DNA from: Quatrionicoccus australiensis
GTDB taxonomy: Bacteria > Pseudomonadota > Gammaproteobacteria > Burkholderiales > Rhodocyclaceae
Direction of reading: 5' to 3'
DNA: 64,000 nt
Assembly (NCBI RefSeq): GCF_020510425.1
Contig: NZ_JAHBAH010000001.1
Span: 1,586,001-1,650,000 of the forward strand
Shown: in pieces, positions 23,226 to 32,473 of the stretch
How positions within the stretch are numbered: the stretch's first letter is position 1
How the letters are laid out: each line of letters begins with the position of its first letter
Program-made: the position numbers and the translations under genes
The notes under the pieces: generated by a model
Databases searched by the model: none
Told to the model about the DNA's origin: nothing
What the model saw: the letters and a program-made list of their open reading frames with translations, nothing else

Positions 23226-23705
23226 ATGAAACTCACCTACAAAACAATCCAGCGCTGGTTTGCTGAAAACGCCAGTGCATGCACGCTGCCCGAAATAGAC
23301 ACGCTGCAATTCCTTCTGGACGCAGCCCGCGACAAAGCCGAAGTGAAGGCCCAACGCATTAACGACGCCATCGCAGCTGCTGAAGTTGCCGCCAAGGAAG
23401 CCGGCCTGTCTCTGCACGAAATGATTCAGGGCAAGCGCACCCCGACCAAGAACCGCAGCCCGCTGCTTCGCAAGCCGTACCTGAACCCGTTCGATGCCAG
23501 CAGCCCGCTGTACGCACTGAGCACCAAGCGCCATGGCCACAGCCTGCCTGATTGGGCCGACGCGCTCGTGAAGCAAGGGTGGACGCTGGACGAGCTGCAC
23601 TACAAGAACCACGCCAAGGCGCTGGAGAAACGCGGCATCACCCCACTGTACGACGCCGAGCAGCGTTACAGCCGCTTGGCAGCCATCGTAGCAATGAGTA
23701 AGTGA
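23226..23705 (+). CDS. H-NS-like nucleoid protein
   Basis: The 159-residue protein has an N-terminal helical oligomerisation-type part (residues 18-60), a basic linker (GKRTPTKNRSPLLRKPY), then a C-terminal part with YLNPFD, STKRHGHSLPDWADAL and GWTLDEL that follows the H-NS DNA-binding pattern (aromatic-NP...G-basic-G..P.W). The usual RGR core reads KRHGH here, a divergence. Such element-borne proteins silence AT-rich DNA. It has its own promoter and terminator. Confidence 0.7.
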   Translation: MKLTYKTIQRWFAENASACTLPEIDTLQFLLDAARDKAEVKAQRINDAIAAAEVAAKEAGLSLHEMIQGKRTPTKNRSPLLRKPYLNPFDASSPLYALSTKRHGHSLPDWADALVKQGWTLDELHYKNHAKALEKRGITPLYDAEQRYSRLAAIVAMSK

Positions 23706-23708
23706 GTA
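23695..23708. repeat. TGAGTA direct repeat, copy 6
   Basis: TGAGTAAGTGAGTA spans the stop codon of the H-NS-like gene; an inverted TACTCAGTCACTCA follows at 23719-23732. Confidence 0.55.
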
Positions 23709-23732
23709 GATACTGGCCTACTCAGTCACTCA

Positions 23733-23765
23733 GGAAAGGGCGCGTAAGGCGCCCTTTCCTTTTTG
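23733..23765 (+). terminator. intrinsic terminator
   Basis: GGAAAGGGCGC pairs with GCGCCCTTTCC around a 5-nt loop, followed by a T-run. It ends the H-NS-like gene. Confidence 0.85.
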
Positions 23766-23802
23766 CCCCGCAGGCAGAGCGCCGGCCGGGAAGTGGTAAC
23801 CC

Positions 23803-23877
23803 CATCGCCATGGTGGGCGTGTGCAGAGGGCGATGCGCTGGCGCGCAAAACCAGCATCAACCCCATTGGCGAGCCGA
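23803..23877. repeat. TCGCCA/TGGCGA repeat, copy B
   Basis: It has the same blocks as copy A: ATCGCCA, GCGCTGGCGCGC, CAGCATCAACCCCATTGG and CGAGCC in that order. Copies A and B are about 11 kb apart and in the same orientation. Confidence 0.6.
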
Positions 23878-23958
23878 GGGTAATCGCCGGAAACGCAGGG
23901 CTATTTGGACGACGGCGAGGTTGCGGTAACATGCCTCTGTACTCAATTGCAGCCCATC

Positions 23959-24552
23959 ATGCTCATTACCGCGACCCTGCCCTTTAGCGACATTTCAGAC
24001 GCCCACGACAACGCCACATCGCTACGGCGTGCATTTGAGTTTTACGGCATCACCCACCCCAACGGCGAGCCGGTCACTGTACCCGACGCCAAGCAGTTGA
24101 TAGCGGAGTTGTATGCGTTTGCCGACTGGCAAACACTGGCCGCTACGTTGGATACCGGGGTTCCCTTGCAGTATTACGACGGCGACGGCAATAGCGCCGA
24201 GGCGCACAAAGCACTGGCCGCGCAGCTGGCGCCACACCTGAGCGCACCGGACGGCGCCACCACCATCAAGACAGCACTACTCTTTGCCGCATTTGGTTGC
24301 ACCCCGGCCGCCAGAAGTCAGCAACAGCAGCTATTTGGCAAAATGCCGCGCACCATCCAGCAATGGCACGAGATAGAGCGCCTGGCCAACGGCTACGCCT
24401 ACGCCACACGGTACAGCCGTGGCCGGACGGCATACGAAATGGAAATGCTGCGCCACCACCACGACGTAGCAGTAGCCAAGGTGCTAGGCACCCAGGCACC
24501 CAAGCCGCCGAAGAAGCCCAAGCCGCGCGTCAGACCTGCTGCCGCTGCTTAG
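23959..24552 (+). CDS. hypothetical protein
   Basis: I choose ATG 23959; the protein has about 197 residues, is soluble, Ala-rich and helical, with a strongly basic Pro/Lys tail (KPPKKPKPRVRP) that could bind nucleic acid. A central RTIQQWHEIERL helix recalls a helix-turn-helix. Its last 23 nt overlap the 3' end of the convergent integrase gene. No family recognised. Confidence 0.65.
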   Translation: MLITATLPFSDISDAHDNATSLRRAFEFYGITHPNGEPVTVPDAKQLIAELYAFADWQTLAATLDTGVPLQYYDGDGNSAEAHKALAAQLAPHLSAPDGATTIKTALLFAAFGCTPAARSQQQQLFGKMPRTIQQWHEIERLANGYAYATRYSRGRTAYEMEMLRHHHDVAVAKVLGTQAPKPPKKPKPRVRPAAAA

Positions 24553-25999
24553 ACGCTTGCCAGGCGAGGAAGTCCATGTAGTCATCAGGCGTAAGCGTCA
24601 CATCTTTGGCGGGCAGGGTTAACACCCCGGCTTCCAGCAGCACTTTGTCTTCGTACTTTTGGCAGATAGCGCGGTACGGTTCCAGGCGCGAAATAATGTA
24701 GTGCGCGCTGGCCGTGTCATCAGCTGAGTGACTGAGTGCTACGCGCACGGTGTCCGAGCCGGCTTCGAGTTCCACAAAGAGCGAACCAAATGTTCTGCGG
24801 AGGTCTTGCGGCGCGAAATCCACCTTTGACGCTTCCCGTACCTTAGCGATAACCCCTTTGGGTTCCGCAATGTGCCACTGCTTGCCCGCCTTGTTTGTCC
24901 GTAGCGATGGAAAAAGCCAGCCTGAACCGGGCGCATACAGTTCATTGTCCCGGCGGCGACGGTCCAGCAACTCACGTACCCAGCGCGTCAACGGCTTCAC
25001 GTTGTCCTTGTGGTTTTTGGTGCCTTGCCCCCATTCCGACGCGAGCCCCGGCACCCGGACATAGCCCCATTCTTCGTTTATGTAAGACCACCGCAATTGC
25101 AGCAGTTCTACGCGCCGCATACCCCACAACACCGCGAGCAATAGGAAATCAGCAATAGCCGCACTTTGCAGCCGCCGCTTCTTGTCATGGTCCGATAGTC
25201 CGGCATCATCGACCCGGGCGCGGATGGCTTCTACCGCGGCCCACCACTTCGCCAGCTGCCCGGTAGCCGTAGCCACAATTACTTGCCGTGGCTTCGTCTT
25301 AAACCAGCCGGGAACTTCGCTATTCAGCAACAAAAAGGGGTTTTCAAGGTCTTTTAGCTGCAATTTCTTCACCGCACTTGCGTACGCAGCCCGTAAAGCA
25401 CGCAAATCCCCGCTTGTTTGTGTGCGACCGCCCCTTTTTGCGGTTTTCGTGCCCTTCGTTTTGCGGCAAGCGGTAGCGTAGTAGTCCAGCAAGTGCTGGC
25501 CGGTGAGTTCAACCAGGGGAATGCTGCCCAGCGTGCCAGCTTCCAGGCGCGCCTTGGCTTTCTCGTAGCCGGTTATCGTGTTTGGCTTGCACGGTTCAGC
25601 CCCGTTGCGGCACTTCTCTATGTACATTTCCATGCACCGGGTCACGGTGTGCGTTTCATCTGCCCGCTCCTGTTCCACTTTGCGGAGTTGCTGGCGATGT
25701 TCTAAATTTGGGTCCCGGCCCGCTTGAATTGCCGCGGCTACTTCCGCCGCCGCCTTGCGCGCTTCCGTGTAGGTCATCCGGCGTACCCGGACATCCCCCG
25801 GCTTAAAGAACACGCCCAGCGTAACCTTGATAGCGCGCCGGCCCAGTTTGCGCTGCACCACCCATTGTTTCGTGCCACCGGGGTTCACGCGCAGGCCAAA
25901 GTAGGCCGTTTTGGTGTCCCAATAAATCGGCGAACCTTTTTCTGGCACTGGCAAATCCCTGGCCACCGCATCCGACAGTGAAAGCTTGCGTTCAGACAT
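24530..25999 (-). CDS. int: tyrosine recombinase (integrase)
   Basis: The 489-residue protein has the P4/CTnDOT-like N-terminal arm-binding domain (YFGLRVNPGGTKQWVVQRKL, residues 33-52), a SAM-like core-binding part and a catalytic domain with Arg at about 295 (WGMRRVELLQLRW), Arg about 401 (DLRRTFGS), His about 424 (LSHSADDT) and Tyr about 434 (SAHYI). The usual first His of the HxxR box reads Gln (PQDLRR). It lies 250 nt from the tRNA 3' half, the normal place for an element integrase. Start 25999 excludes a leader extension. Confidence 0.9.
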   Translation of the reverse strand: MSERKLSLSDAVARDLPVPEKGSPIYWDTKTAYFGLRVNPGGTKQWVVQRKLGRRAIKVTLGVFFKPGDVRVRRMTYTEARKAAAEVAAAIQAGRDPNLEHRQQLRKVEQERADETHTVTRCMEMYIEKCRNGAEPCKPNTITGYEKAKARLEAGTLGSIPLVELTGQHLLDYYATACRKTKGTKTAKRGGRTQTSGDLRALRAAYASAVKKLQLKDLENPFLLLNSEVPGWFKTKPRQVIVATATGQLAKWWAAVEAIRARVDDAGLSDHDKKRRLQSAAIADFLLLAVLWGMRRVELLQLRWSYINEEWGYVRVPGLASEWGQGTKNHKDNVKPLTRWVRELLDRRRRDNELYAPGSGWLFPSLRTNKAGKQWHIAEPKGVIAKVREASKVDFAPQDLRRTFGSLFVELEAGSDTVRVALSHSADDTASAHYIISRLEPYRAICQKYEDKVLLEAGVLTLPAKDVTLTPDDYMDFLAWQASKQRQQV

Positions 26000-26043
26000 C
26001 CGTTTCCCCCGGCTTAGGCCGCTTTCAGGTATTGTAGACGACC

Positions 26044-26094
26044 AGGCACCCACGGCCAATGGCAGGCACCCAATCAGGCACCCACCAGGCACCC
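26044..26094. repeat. four AGGCACCC direct repeats, probable integrase arm sites
   Basis: AGGCACCC occurs at 26044, 26064, 26076 and 26087, between the integrase start and the attachment site. Such repeats commonly bind the integrase arm domain or an excisionase; here that is inference. Confidence 0.55.
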
Positions 26095-26248
26095 GGAAGA
26101 ACAGGGAAAACGAGGGTATATAACGTAAAATGCGGTAAGTGCCAAGTCACCGGCCAACCACATGAAAACGCTGTAAAGCCTTGCAGTACAAGGGAAAGCA
26201 ACGGAAACACAGGGGTATCAGGGGATAGGGGAGTTTGTCAGACCAGAC

Positions 26249-26295
26249 AACTCATAATCCTTTGGTCCACGGTTCAAGTCCGTGCGGGCCCACCA
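26249..26295 (+). other. attachment site: 3' half of tRNA with CAT anticodon
   Basis: The stretch contains the anticodon loop ACTCATAATCC, a T-arm (CACGG TTCAAGT CCGTG) and the acceptor end CGGGCCC-ACCA. The matching 5' half (GGGCCCG) is absent upstream, so this is the remnant left at the right end of the element. The intact tRNA should stand at the other end, outside the window. Element/chromosome boundary. Confidence 0.85.
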
Positions 26296-26297
26296 AA

Positions 26298-26327
26298 CAA
26301 AAAGCCATCCTTCCGGATGGCTTTTTT
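26298..26327 (+). terminator. terminator of the original tRNA gene
   Basis: AAGCCATCC pairs with GGATGGCTT, followed by a T-run, directly after the tRNA remnant. The gap 26000-26352 thus holds the integrase upstream repeats, the att site and this terminator. Confidence 0.85.
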
Positions 26328-26352
26328 CTTGCCAGCAAATGCCGAGAAAACT

Positions 26353-28635
26353 TCAGATCAGCACGCAGGCGTGTGTCAATTGCGTCGTGACACCGATCAG
26401 CTGCACTTCAAAATCGGCCTTGGCGTCGCCGTTGGTATCGGCCATCAGGACACCGGACTTAAAGCACAGGTCACCGGCAACGCCGGTGAAACCGGCATCG
26501 GCCCAGTGCAGGCTCTGGTTGTTGGGCAGGGTGATGCCAGTGAGCAGCTGAGTAAGGTCGATACGGTCGCCCTGGGCGTTGCTGAAGTCGTAAATGATGT
26601 CTCGCGCCGCACCGGCTGAGGAATCGCCCAGACCGAGGAACCTGAAGATGTCGGCGCCGATGCCACCGGTCAGTTTGTCGGCCCCCAATCCGCCAATCAG
26701 GATGTCGTTGCCGGCACCACCGTTCAGGATATTGCTGGCGCCATTGCCAGCGAGGGTGTTGTCCAGCGCATTACCGACTCCGCTGCTTGCCGTCAGCCCG
26801 GTCAGCGTCAGATTCTCGAGATTCGCTGCCAGGGTGCAGCTAACCGACGAGAACACATTGTCGGTTCCCTGGTTCAACAGTTCGACGATCTTGTCGTAGG
26901 GGTTCTCGACCATGAAGATATCGTTACCCAGCCCGCCAATCAGCGTGTCCGCGCCGGCTCCGCCATCAAGCAGGTTATTGGCGGCATTGCCGGTCAGTGT
27001 GTTGGCCAGTGCGTTGCCGGTCGCGTTGACCGCTGCCGTACCGGTCAGCGTCAGATTTTCGATATTCGCGCTCAAGGTCTGCCCGAAGGCCGAGAGCACG
27101 GTGTCCACACCTTGCCCGACCAACTCGACGACGACATCGCTGGTGCTGTCGAGGATGTAGGTGTCGTTACCGATACCGCCGGCCATGATGTCGTTGCCGG
27201 CACCACCGTCCAGCAGATTGTTGCCTCTGTTGCCGCTCAGCGTATTGTCCAGCACGTTGCCGGCGCCATTGATCGAGGCCGTACCAGCCAGGGCAAGATT
27301 TTCGACGTTGCCGGTCAGGGTATAGCTGATCGCCGACAGAACCGTGTCAGTTCCCTGCCCCAGTTGCTCGATGACAATATCCTGCGCGTTATCGACAACA
27401 TAAATGTCGTTACCCAGCCCCCCGGCCATGATGTCGGCGCCCGCCAGACCGTTCAGGATATTGTCGCCGGCATTGCCGAGCAGACTGTTGGCGACGGCAC
27501 TCCCGGTCGCATTGATATTGGCGGAACCACTCAGTACCAGATTTTCAAGATTCGCCCCCAGGCTCAACGAAAGCGCAGAAATCACGGTGTCGTTGCCCTG
27601 ACCGGCCAGTTCGATAACCTTGTCCTTCAGGTTATCGACGACATAGGTGTCGTGACCCAGGCCACCGGTCATGCTGTCGATGCCACCGCCGCCATTGAGG
27701 ATGTTGTCGGCGGCATTGCCGATCAGGGTGTCATTACCGGCACCGCCAACGGCATTTTCGATCACGACATTGCGGGCGATCGAGATGTTGTTGGTCATCG
27801 CATCGGCGTTGGAAAAGCTGCCGGCGACCAGCGAAATGCGTGAGGCACCGGCAAAGCCGGAGAGGTCGAGCGTGTCGTTGCCGGCCGCATCATAGATGCA
27901 GAGTACCGGATGGGCATTGGCAGCAAAGTCGAAGACCGTACCGGTCAACGTGCTATTAAAGCCATAAACGGTGTTGCCGCTGCGCGTCGAGGTATCGACG
28001 CCGTAAAGCGCCTGCAGTGCCATGATGTCGTTCATCATCGGCGTTTGCGCGTAGTGCACCTTGTTATCGCCGGCAATCCAGTCGGAGCCGGTCTTGGCTG
28101 CGCTGAAATAGGACATGATGGTGTATTGCTGGCTATCCTGCATATACACCGCGCTCATCTCGTAAGTCGGCGAGCCACCGCTATAAGCACCGGGATGCGA
28201 CAGACCGAGGGCATGGCCGATTTCATGGCCGATTGCCATGCCGCCCCACTCGCCCAGCGTCGGATTAACCAGGTTGTTGGTGCCCGAGTTGCTGCCGTAG
28301 GCAGGGTTCAGATAAACACCAGCGCCATCGCTGCTGGGGTAATACGAATAGGCGTAAGACGGGGCGGCACTGTTGGCCAGGGTGATATTGGCCGTGGCAC
28401 TATCGGCAATCCGCACGATGGAAGCACCGACCACATCATCCCAGGCACGCATCCAGTAATCGGTCATCGCCTGCTGGCTGGCCGTGGCATGCGAAAAGCC
28501 GACGTTCTCGGGTGCCGCAGCTGAAATGCTGGTGGGAAAATTGTAGGTGATTACGCTGCTGTGCCATGCGGCACCACCGGTATTGGTCAGCGAGGTGACC
28601 ACCTGGGCATCGTTGTAAATCGGTTTGGCAGCCAT
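26353..28635 (-). CDS. serralysin-type RTX metalloprotease
   Basis: The protein has about 760 residues from ATG 28635 (AGAGGA upstream). It has the zinc motif HEIGHALGLSH (His at about 137, 141 and 147, Glu 138) and a Met-turn (YTIMSYFS), followed by several blocks of RTX nonapeptides (GGAGNDTL, GGLGND, GGAGADTL types) and the C-terminal serralysin domain ADIFRFLGLGDSS...DIIYDFSNAQGDRIDL. Secreted calcium-binding protease of family M10B, normally exported by a type I system; none is adjacent. The RTX part is longer than in classical serralysins (about 480 residues). Confidence 0.9.
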   Translation of the reverse strand: MAAKPIYNDAQVVTSLTNTGGAAWHSSVITYNFPTSISAAAPENVGFSHATASQQAMTDYWMRAWDDVVGASIVRIADSATANITLANSAAPSYAYSYYPSSDGAGVYLNPAYGSNSGTNNLVNPTLGEWGGMAIGHEIGHALGLSHPGAYSGGSPTYEMSAVYMQDSQQYTIMSYFSAAKTGSDWIAGDNKVHYAQTPMMNDIMALQALYGVDTSTRSGNTVYGFNSTLTGTVFDFAANAHPVLCIYDAAGNDTLDLSGFAGASRISLVAGSFSNADAMTNNISIARNVVIENAVGGAGNDTLIGNAADNILNGGGGIDSMTGGLGHDTYVVDNLKDKVIELAGQGNDTVISALSLSLGANLENLVLSGSANINATGSAVANSLLGNAGDNILNGLAGADIMAGGLGNDIYVVDNAQDIVIEQLGQGTDTVLSAISYTLTGNVENLALAGTASINGAGNVLDNTLSGNRGNNLLDGGAGNDIMAGGIGNDTYILDSTSDVVVELVGQGVDTVLSAFGQTLSANIENLTLTGTAAVNATGNALANTLTGNAANNLLDGGAGADTLIGGLGNDIFMVENPYDKIVELLNQGTDNVFSSVSCTLAANLENLTLTGLTASSGVGNALDNTLAGNGASNILNGGAGNDILIGGLGADKLTGGIGADIFRFLGLGDSSAGAARDIIYDFSNAQGDRIDLTQLLTGITLPNNQSLHWADAGFTGVAGDLCFKSGVLMADTNGDAKADFEVQLIGVTTQLTHACVLI

Positions 28636-28930
28636 CGTGAATCCTCTAGGCAAGGAAGGCGAATGGCGCAAAGCAAGCAGGTGGAACATCCATCCTGGCA
28701 ACCCGGCGAACCTGACATCTCGCGATGCTGTAGTCCCGTGGCTTTGCGTCACCGTCTTTCGAACGGTTTTGCATTAAACAAGCATTAAAATAAAGTGTAA
28801 GCTTTCTAAATGCGAAAATCAAAAAATATATACAAAACCAAAAACGCAATACGCGACATGGGTTATTTGTTGAATTTCCGAATGCTCGCAATCAGCCACT
28901 CGGTATGACAATTGCCGCCAATAAACTGCG

Positions 28931-30115
28931 ATGCACCGGCACGCCTTCATCGCCCCCTGGGACAGCATGACAAATAAAGCACATATCGAGCTCCTCAAGT
29001 GCGGAGTCGAGTTTTTCCCGGCACTGATCGCGGCGATCGATGCTGCCGAGCACGAAATATTTCTCGAAACCTACATCTTTTCCGCCGACCCGACAGGTGA
29101 AAAGCTTGCTGCGGCACTCATTGCAGCAGCCGAGCGCAAGGTTGCGGTACACCTCATGATCGATGGCTTCGGCTCCAAGGAATACCCAAAGGAAAAACGA
29201 CGCGAACTTGAAGCAGGAGGCGTCCGCCTGCGCATCTATCGCCCCGGCTTCCTCAACTTCCGTTTCCTGCGAACCGGAATCCGGCGTCTGCATCGCAAGC
29301 TGGTTGTCATTGACCGGCAGCTTGCCTTTGTCGGCGGCATCAACATCCTGCACGATTTCGATCCCGGCTGCCCGGCTCCGCGCTACGACTACGCCCTCAG
29401 CATCCGCGGCCCGCTTGTCGCCGATGTACTGCAGGCAGTCCGGCAACTATGGTGGCTAGTCAGCTGGTCGCAGCTAAAGCGAAGGGAAACTCAGCCTACC
29501 GCATCATTCGCCTCTCCAGTCGATAACCCGGCAGTGCAGACAGTGACTGCGACACTGCTACTGCGCGACAACCTGCACCACCGCCGTGACATCGAGAGAG
29601 CCTATCTGCAAGCGATCCAGCATGCCAGTCAGCGCATCATCATCGCCAACGCCTATTTTTTGCCCGGACGCAAACTGCGCCGCGCACTGCTTGAGGCTGC
29701 CCACCGCGGGGTTGAAATCAGCCTGCTGTTGCAAGGCCGGATCGAATACCCGTTACAGCACTACGCCTCGCAGCATCTCTACGCCCGCCTGATGCGAGCC
29801 GGTATCCGGATTCATCTTTACCGCCCCGCTTTGCTCCATGCCAAGGTTGCCGTTATCGATGATGCCTGGGCCACCGTTGGTTCGTCGAACATGGACCCAT
29901 TCAGCCTGCAACTGGCACGAGAGGCTAACGTCGTCATCGAGGATGCCGCCTTTACCGCCCTCCTCGCCGAGCACCTGCGGGAAACAATCCGCAACGACAG
30001 CGACAGCGTTAGCGCCGACGCGTGGCTCGCGCTGCCCGCTCTGCGTCGACTGCGCATGTTTCTGAGCTATCAGGTGCTGCGTCTGACCCGCCAACTCGCC
30101 ACCCGCGAGCACTGA
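28931..30115 (+). CDS. cardiolipin synthase (ClsB-like, phospholipase D family)
   Basis: The 394-residue protein has two HKD motifs: HRKLVVIDRQLAFVGG (about residue 122) and HAKVAVIDDAWATVGSSNMD (about 305). Length and the N-terminal GVEFFPALIAAIDAAEHEIFLETYIF segment fit the ClsB group, which joins phosphatidyl groups to form cardiolipin at the inner membrane. A start at 28967 is also possible. Confidence 0.85.
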   Translation: MHRHAFIAPWDSMTNKAHIELLKCGVEFFPALIAAIDAAEHEIFLETYIFSADPTGEKLAAALIAAAERKVAVHLMIDGFGSKEYPKEKRRELEAGGVRLRIYRPGFLNFRFLRTGIRRLHRKLVVIDRQLAFVGGINILHDFDPGCPAPRYDYALSIRGPLVADVLQAVRQLWWLVSWSQLKRRETQPTASFASPVDNPAVQTVTATLLLRDNLHHRRDIERAYLQAIQHASQRIIIANAYFLPGRKLRRALLEAAHRGVEISLLLQGRIEYPLQHYASQHLYARLMRAGIRIHLYRPALLHAKVAVIDDAWATVGSSNMDPFSLQLAREANVVIEDAAFTALLAEHLRETIRNDSDSVSADAWLALPALRRLRMFLSYQVLRLTRQLATREH

Positions 30116-30171
30116 ACAAAGTCGGAACAAACCAACTATCATCTCGGGCAAGACAAAATCACGCCTACTGC

Positions 30172-31557
30172 ATGCAACTCATCTCCCGGCTTCGCCTGCA
30201 CGCCCGCCTGAAGGCCGTGCTGGACAAATTCTTCCCGCCGCCCAGCAGCACCTGGCAACACATCAGGCAGAACCTGATCATCGGCTTACTGGTGGTCTTC
30301 GTCCTCAGCCTCCTGCAGGAGAGCGATTCGCTCCGGGCCGGACGCGAGCGCTCGATCGACTGGCTGACCAGCATGCAACGCGGTGTCACCGTGACCGAGG
30401 GCCGGGACTTCCGCCCCTTCGTCTTTTACGACATTGATGATGCAACCCACTCCGCCTGGGGAGAGCCTTTCCACGTACCACGCCCGCAACTGGCGGCCCT
30501 GATCGAACGCGCCTTGCTGCGCAAACCAGCCTTGCTGATCATTGACGTCGAGTTACAGCGGCCGTCGGAGGACGACCAAGCATTGCTTGATCTCCTCCGG
30601 CAGCAGGCCAGCCTTGCCGAAACAACGACCCTGGTATTTCTGCGCAGTTTCAGATGGCAAGGCCGGGATAGCGGCACGCCGCATCTCGTCGCCCGCCCAT
30701 CCTTTCTCGACAAACAACTGCCGCGCTCGCAATTCCAGATATGGGCCAGCCCACTGTTCGAACGCGACCCGGATGGCCAGGTTCGCCGCTGGCAACCCTG
30801 GCAACTGGCCTGCGCCCCGGATGGCACAGCACTTCTGACCCCGTCGGTGCAAATGGAAGCCCTGGCGGTCATTGGCGGCACCACGGCAAGCCAACAACTG
30901 CTCGAGGCATTGGCTGCTGCAACACCGGCCTCTTGCCAGCCGGGCGCATCACTTTCCGGAACAGCCTTTGTAATCGGCAAGCATCGTTTCAGCCCGAATG
31001 CTGACCGCTATGGGCAACGCATCCTGTACGCCCTCCCTTGGCTGCTGGAATCCGACGAAGCAAGACCGCTCGTGGATTTTGCCGGCCGACCAACCCGTCT
31101 GCTCAGCATACTGCCCGCCCGCGCAGTCCTCGACGGCGGGGTACTGCCCGACGTTCCGCCCGGACACATCGCAATCATCGGCGCCAGCAACGAGGATGCG
31201 CGCGACATCCACATGACGCCGCTCGGTCCGATGCCAGGCAGCCTGATCCTGATCAATGCCATCCACTCCCTGCTCCAGTACGGGCAACTGAGCCCGCCCT
31301 CGATCTGGCTGCAACTGGCCAGTGCGGCCCTTCTGCTGGTCATCGTCAGCCTGATTTTCGTCCGTTTTCCTTCCGTTAATGGCCGCCGGATTTCGTTTGC
31401 CGCAATCATCGTTTTGCTCGTTCCGCTGAGCATGTATTTCTTCCGCTACGGCATCTGGCTCGACTTCATTTTCCCGCTGAGCGCAGTAACAGCTTTTCAG
31501 AGCATCACGGATCATCGCAAGAAAATTTCCGAAGGAGACAACACGCATGCCGCGTAA
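30172..31557 (+). CDS. CHASE2-domain membrane protein without output domain
   Basis: This 461-residue protein has one membrane span near residues 37-55, a CHASE2 sensor (about 60-330; FVFYDIDDATHSAWG, LLIIDVELQRPSEDD, IAIIGASNEDARDIHMTPLG) outside the cytoplasm, and two or three C-terminal spans. CHASE2 proteins usually end in a kinase, cyclase or CHAT domain; this one ends after the spans. The next gene overlaps by 11 nt, so they form an operon. The signal may be passed to a partner protein such as the CHAT protein nearby. Confidence 0.8.
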   Translation: MQLISRLRLHARLKAVLDKFFPPPSSTWQHIRQNLIIGLLVVFVLSLLQESDSLRAGRERSIDWLTSMQRGVTVTEGRDFRPFVFYDIDDATHSAWGEPFHVPRPQLAALIERALLRKPALLIIDVELQRPSEDDQALLDLLRQQASLAETTTLVFLRSFRWQGRDSGTPHLVARPSFLDKQLPRSQFQIWASPLFERDPDGQVRRWQPWQLACAPDGTALLTPSVQMEALAVIGGTTASQQLLEALAAATPASCQPGASLSGTAFVIGKHRFSPNADRYGQRILYALPWLLESDEARPLVDFAGRPTRLLSILPARAVLDGGVLPDVPPGHIAIIGASNEDARDIHMTPLGPMPGSLILINAIHSLLQYGQLSPPSIWLQLASAALLLVIVSLIFVRFPSVNGRRISFAAIIVLLVPLSMYFFRYGIWLDFIFPLSAVTAFQSITDHRKKISEGDNTHAA

Positions 31558-32419
31558 ATTTGCCGCCAGCCTCATCCTGCTCGCAGGCCTGTTCACCAGC
31601 CAGACCCAGGCTCAGGAAATTGGCTGGATCAACAGCATCGAAGGCGAAAGCGACAGCATTCGCCTGCTTCGCCAGGGGCATAGCGATCCTGTCAAGCCAT
31701 TCACAACGCTGCGCGCAGGCGACCAGCTGCAGATCGGCGACAGCCGCAGCGCCGTCGTCATCGGCACGCCGGACGGGAAAAGCCGCCGCATCGGTGCGGC
31801 CCAGTCGCCGTTCACCATCAGCGCCCCCGGTAACGCCCCGAGCATGCAAGGCAATGTTTTCAAATGGGTCAGTGGCCTGTTCCCGCTCGGTGCGAAAAAA
31901 GAAACCACGCTGGCGCTCAGTTCGATGAGCACTCGCGGTGCCAATACTGCGCCGCTTGCCGTACCCTATCTGACACGCCGTTTTCTCATCGAGGCAAGGA
32001 CACGCCAGCTCTACCTCTCCTGGTCGGGCGGCACGCCCCCCTTCCGGCTACGTCTCGTCAGCCAGACGGACGGCAAGGAGATCATCGCACTCGCCGGCAT
32101 CGGCGAACGACATGTACTCGCCCCCCGCCGCGAACTCGCCGAGGGCAACTACCTGTTCGAAATATCCGATGCTGCTGACAACGTCTTTGAAGACCTGCTG
32201 CGCGCCGTGCCGGCGGCAAACCTGCCGGTTTTCCCGGAACCAGCCGGACTGGCCGGCCTCGACCCGAATACGGCGCGCATCATTGAAGCCGGCTGGCTGG
32301 GCACGACCGAGAACGGGCGCTGGGTGATCGAGGCAATCCAGCGCCTGCACGAACTGGCCCCCAACCCGGCAGCGCTCACCGTATTGCGGCGCCTCGAGCA
32401 AGGCGTAACGGTAGACTAG
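31547..32419 (+). CDS. FecR-like exported protein
   Basis: The 290-residue protein has a Sec signal (MPRKFAASLILLAGLFTSQTQA) and a FecR-type beta-sandwich core (FTTLRAGDQLQIGDSRSAVV...PDGKSRRIG, about residues 50-95). The C-terminal half has an Ig-like part and helices. It overlaps the CHASE2 gene start-to-stop, implying joint translation. It probably acts in the periplasm with the CHASE2 sensor. Confidence 0.7.
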   Translation: MPRKFAASLILLAGLFTSQTQAQEIGWINSIEGESDSIRLLRQGHSDPVKPFTTLRAGDQLQIGDSRSAVVIGTPDGKSRRIGAAQSPFTISAPGNAPSMQGNVFKWVSGLFPLGAKKETTLALSSMSTRGANTAPLAVPYLTRRFLIEARTRQLYLSWSGGTPPFRLRLVSQTDGKEIIALAGIGERHVLAPRRELAEGNYLFEISDAADNVFEDLLRAVPAANLPVFPEPAGLAGLDPNTARIIEAGWLGTTENGRWVIEAIQRLHELAPNPAALTVLRRLEQGVTVD

Positions 32420-32437
32420 AAAAAAGAGGTAAAAATG

Positions 32438-32461
32438 GCCCTGCTGACAAGCGCAGGGCCT
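32438..32461. terminator. intrinsic terminator
   Basis: GGCCCTGC pairs with GCAGGGCC, between the convergent FecR-like and small exported protein genes. Confidence 0.6.
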
Positions 32462-32473
32462 ATCGGCAACCCG

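Noticed and set aside
26044..26094. CRISPR-like repeats
   Set aside because: The AGGCACCC units are only 8 bp with spacers of 3-12 bp, and no cas gene is near.
26200..26295. Complete tRNA gene
   Set aside because: The 5' acceptor strand and D-arm are missing; only the part from the anticodon loop on is present.
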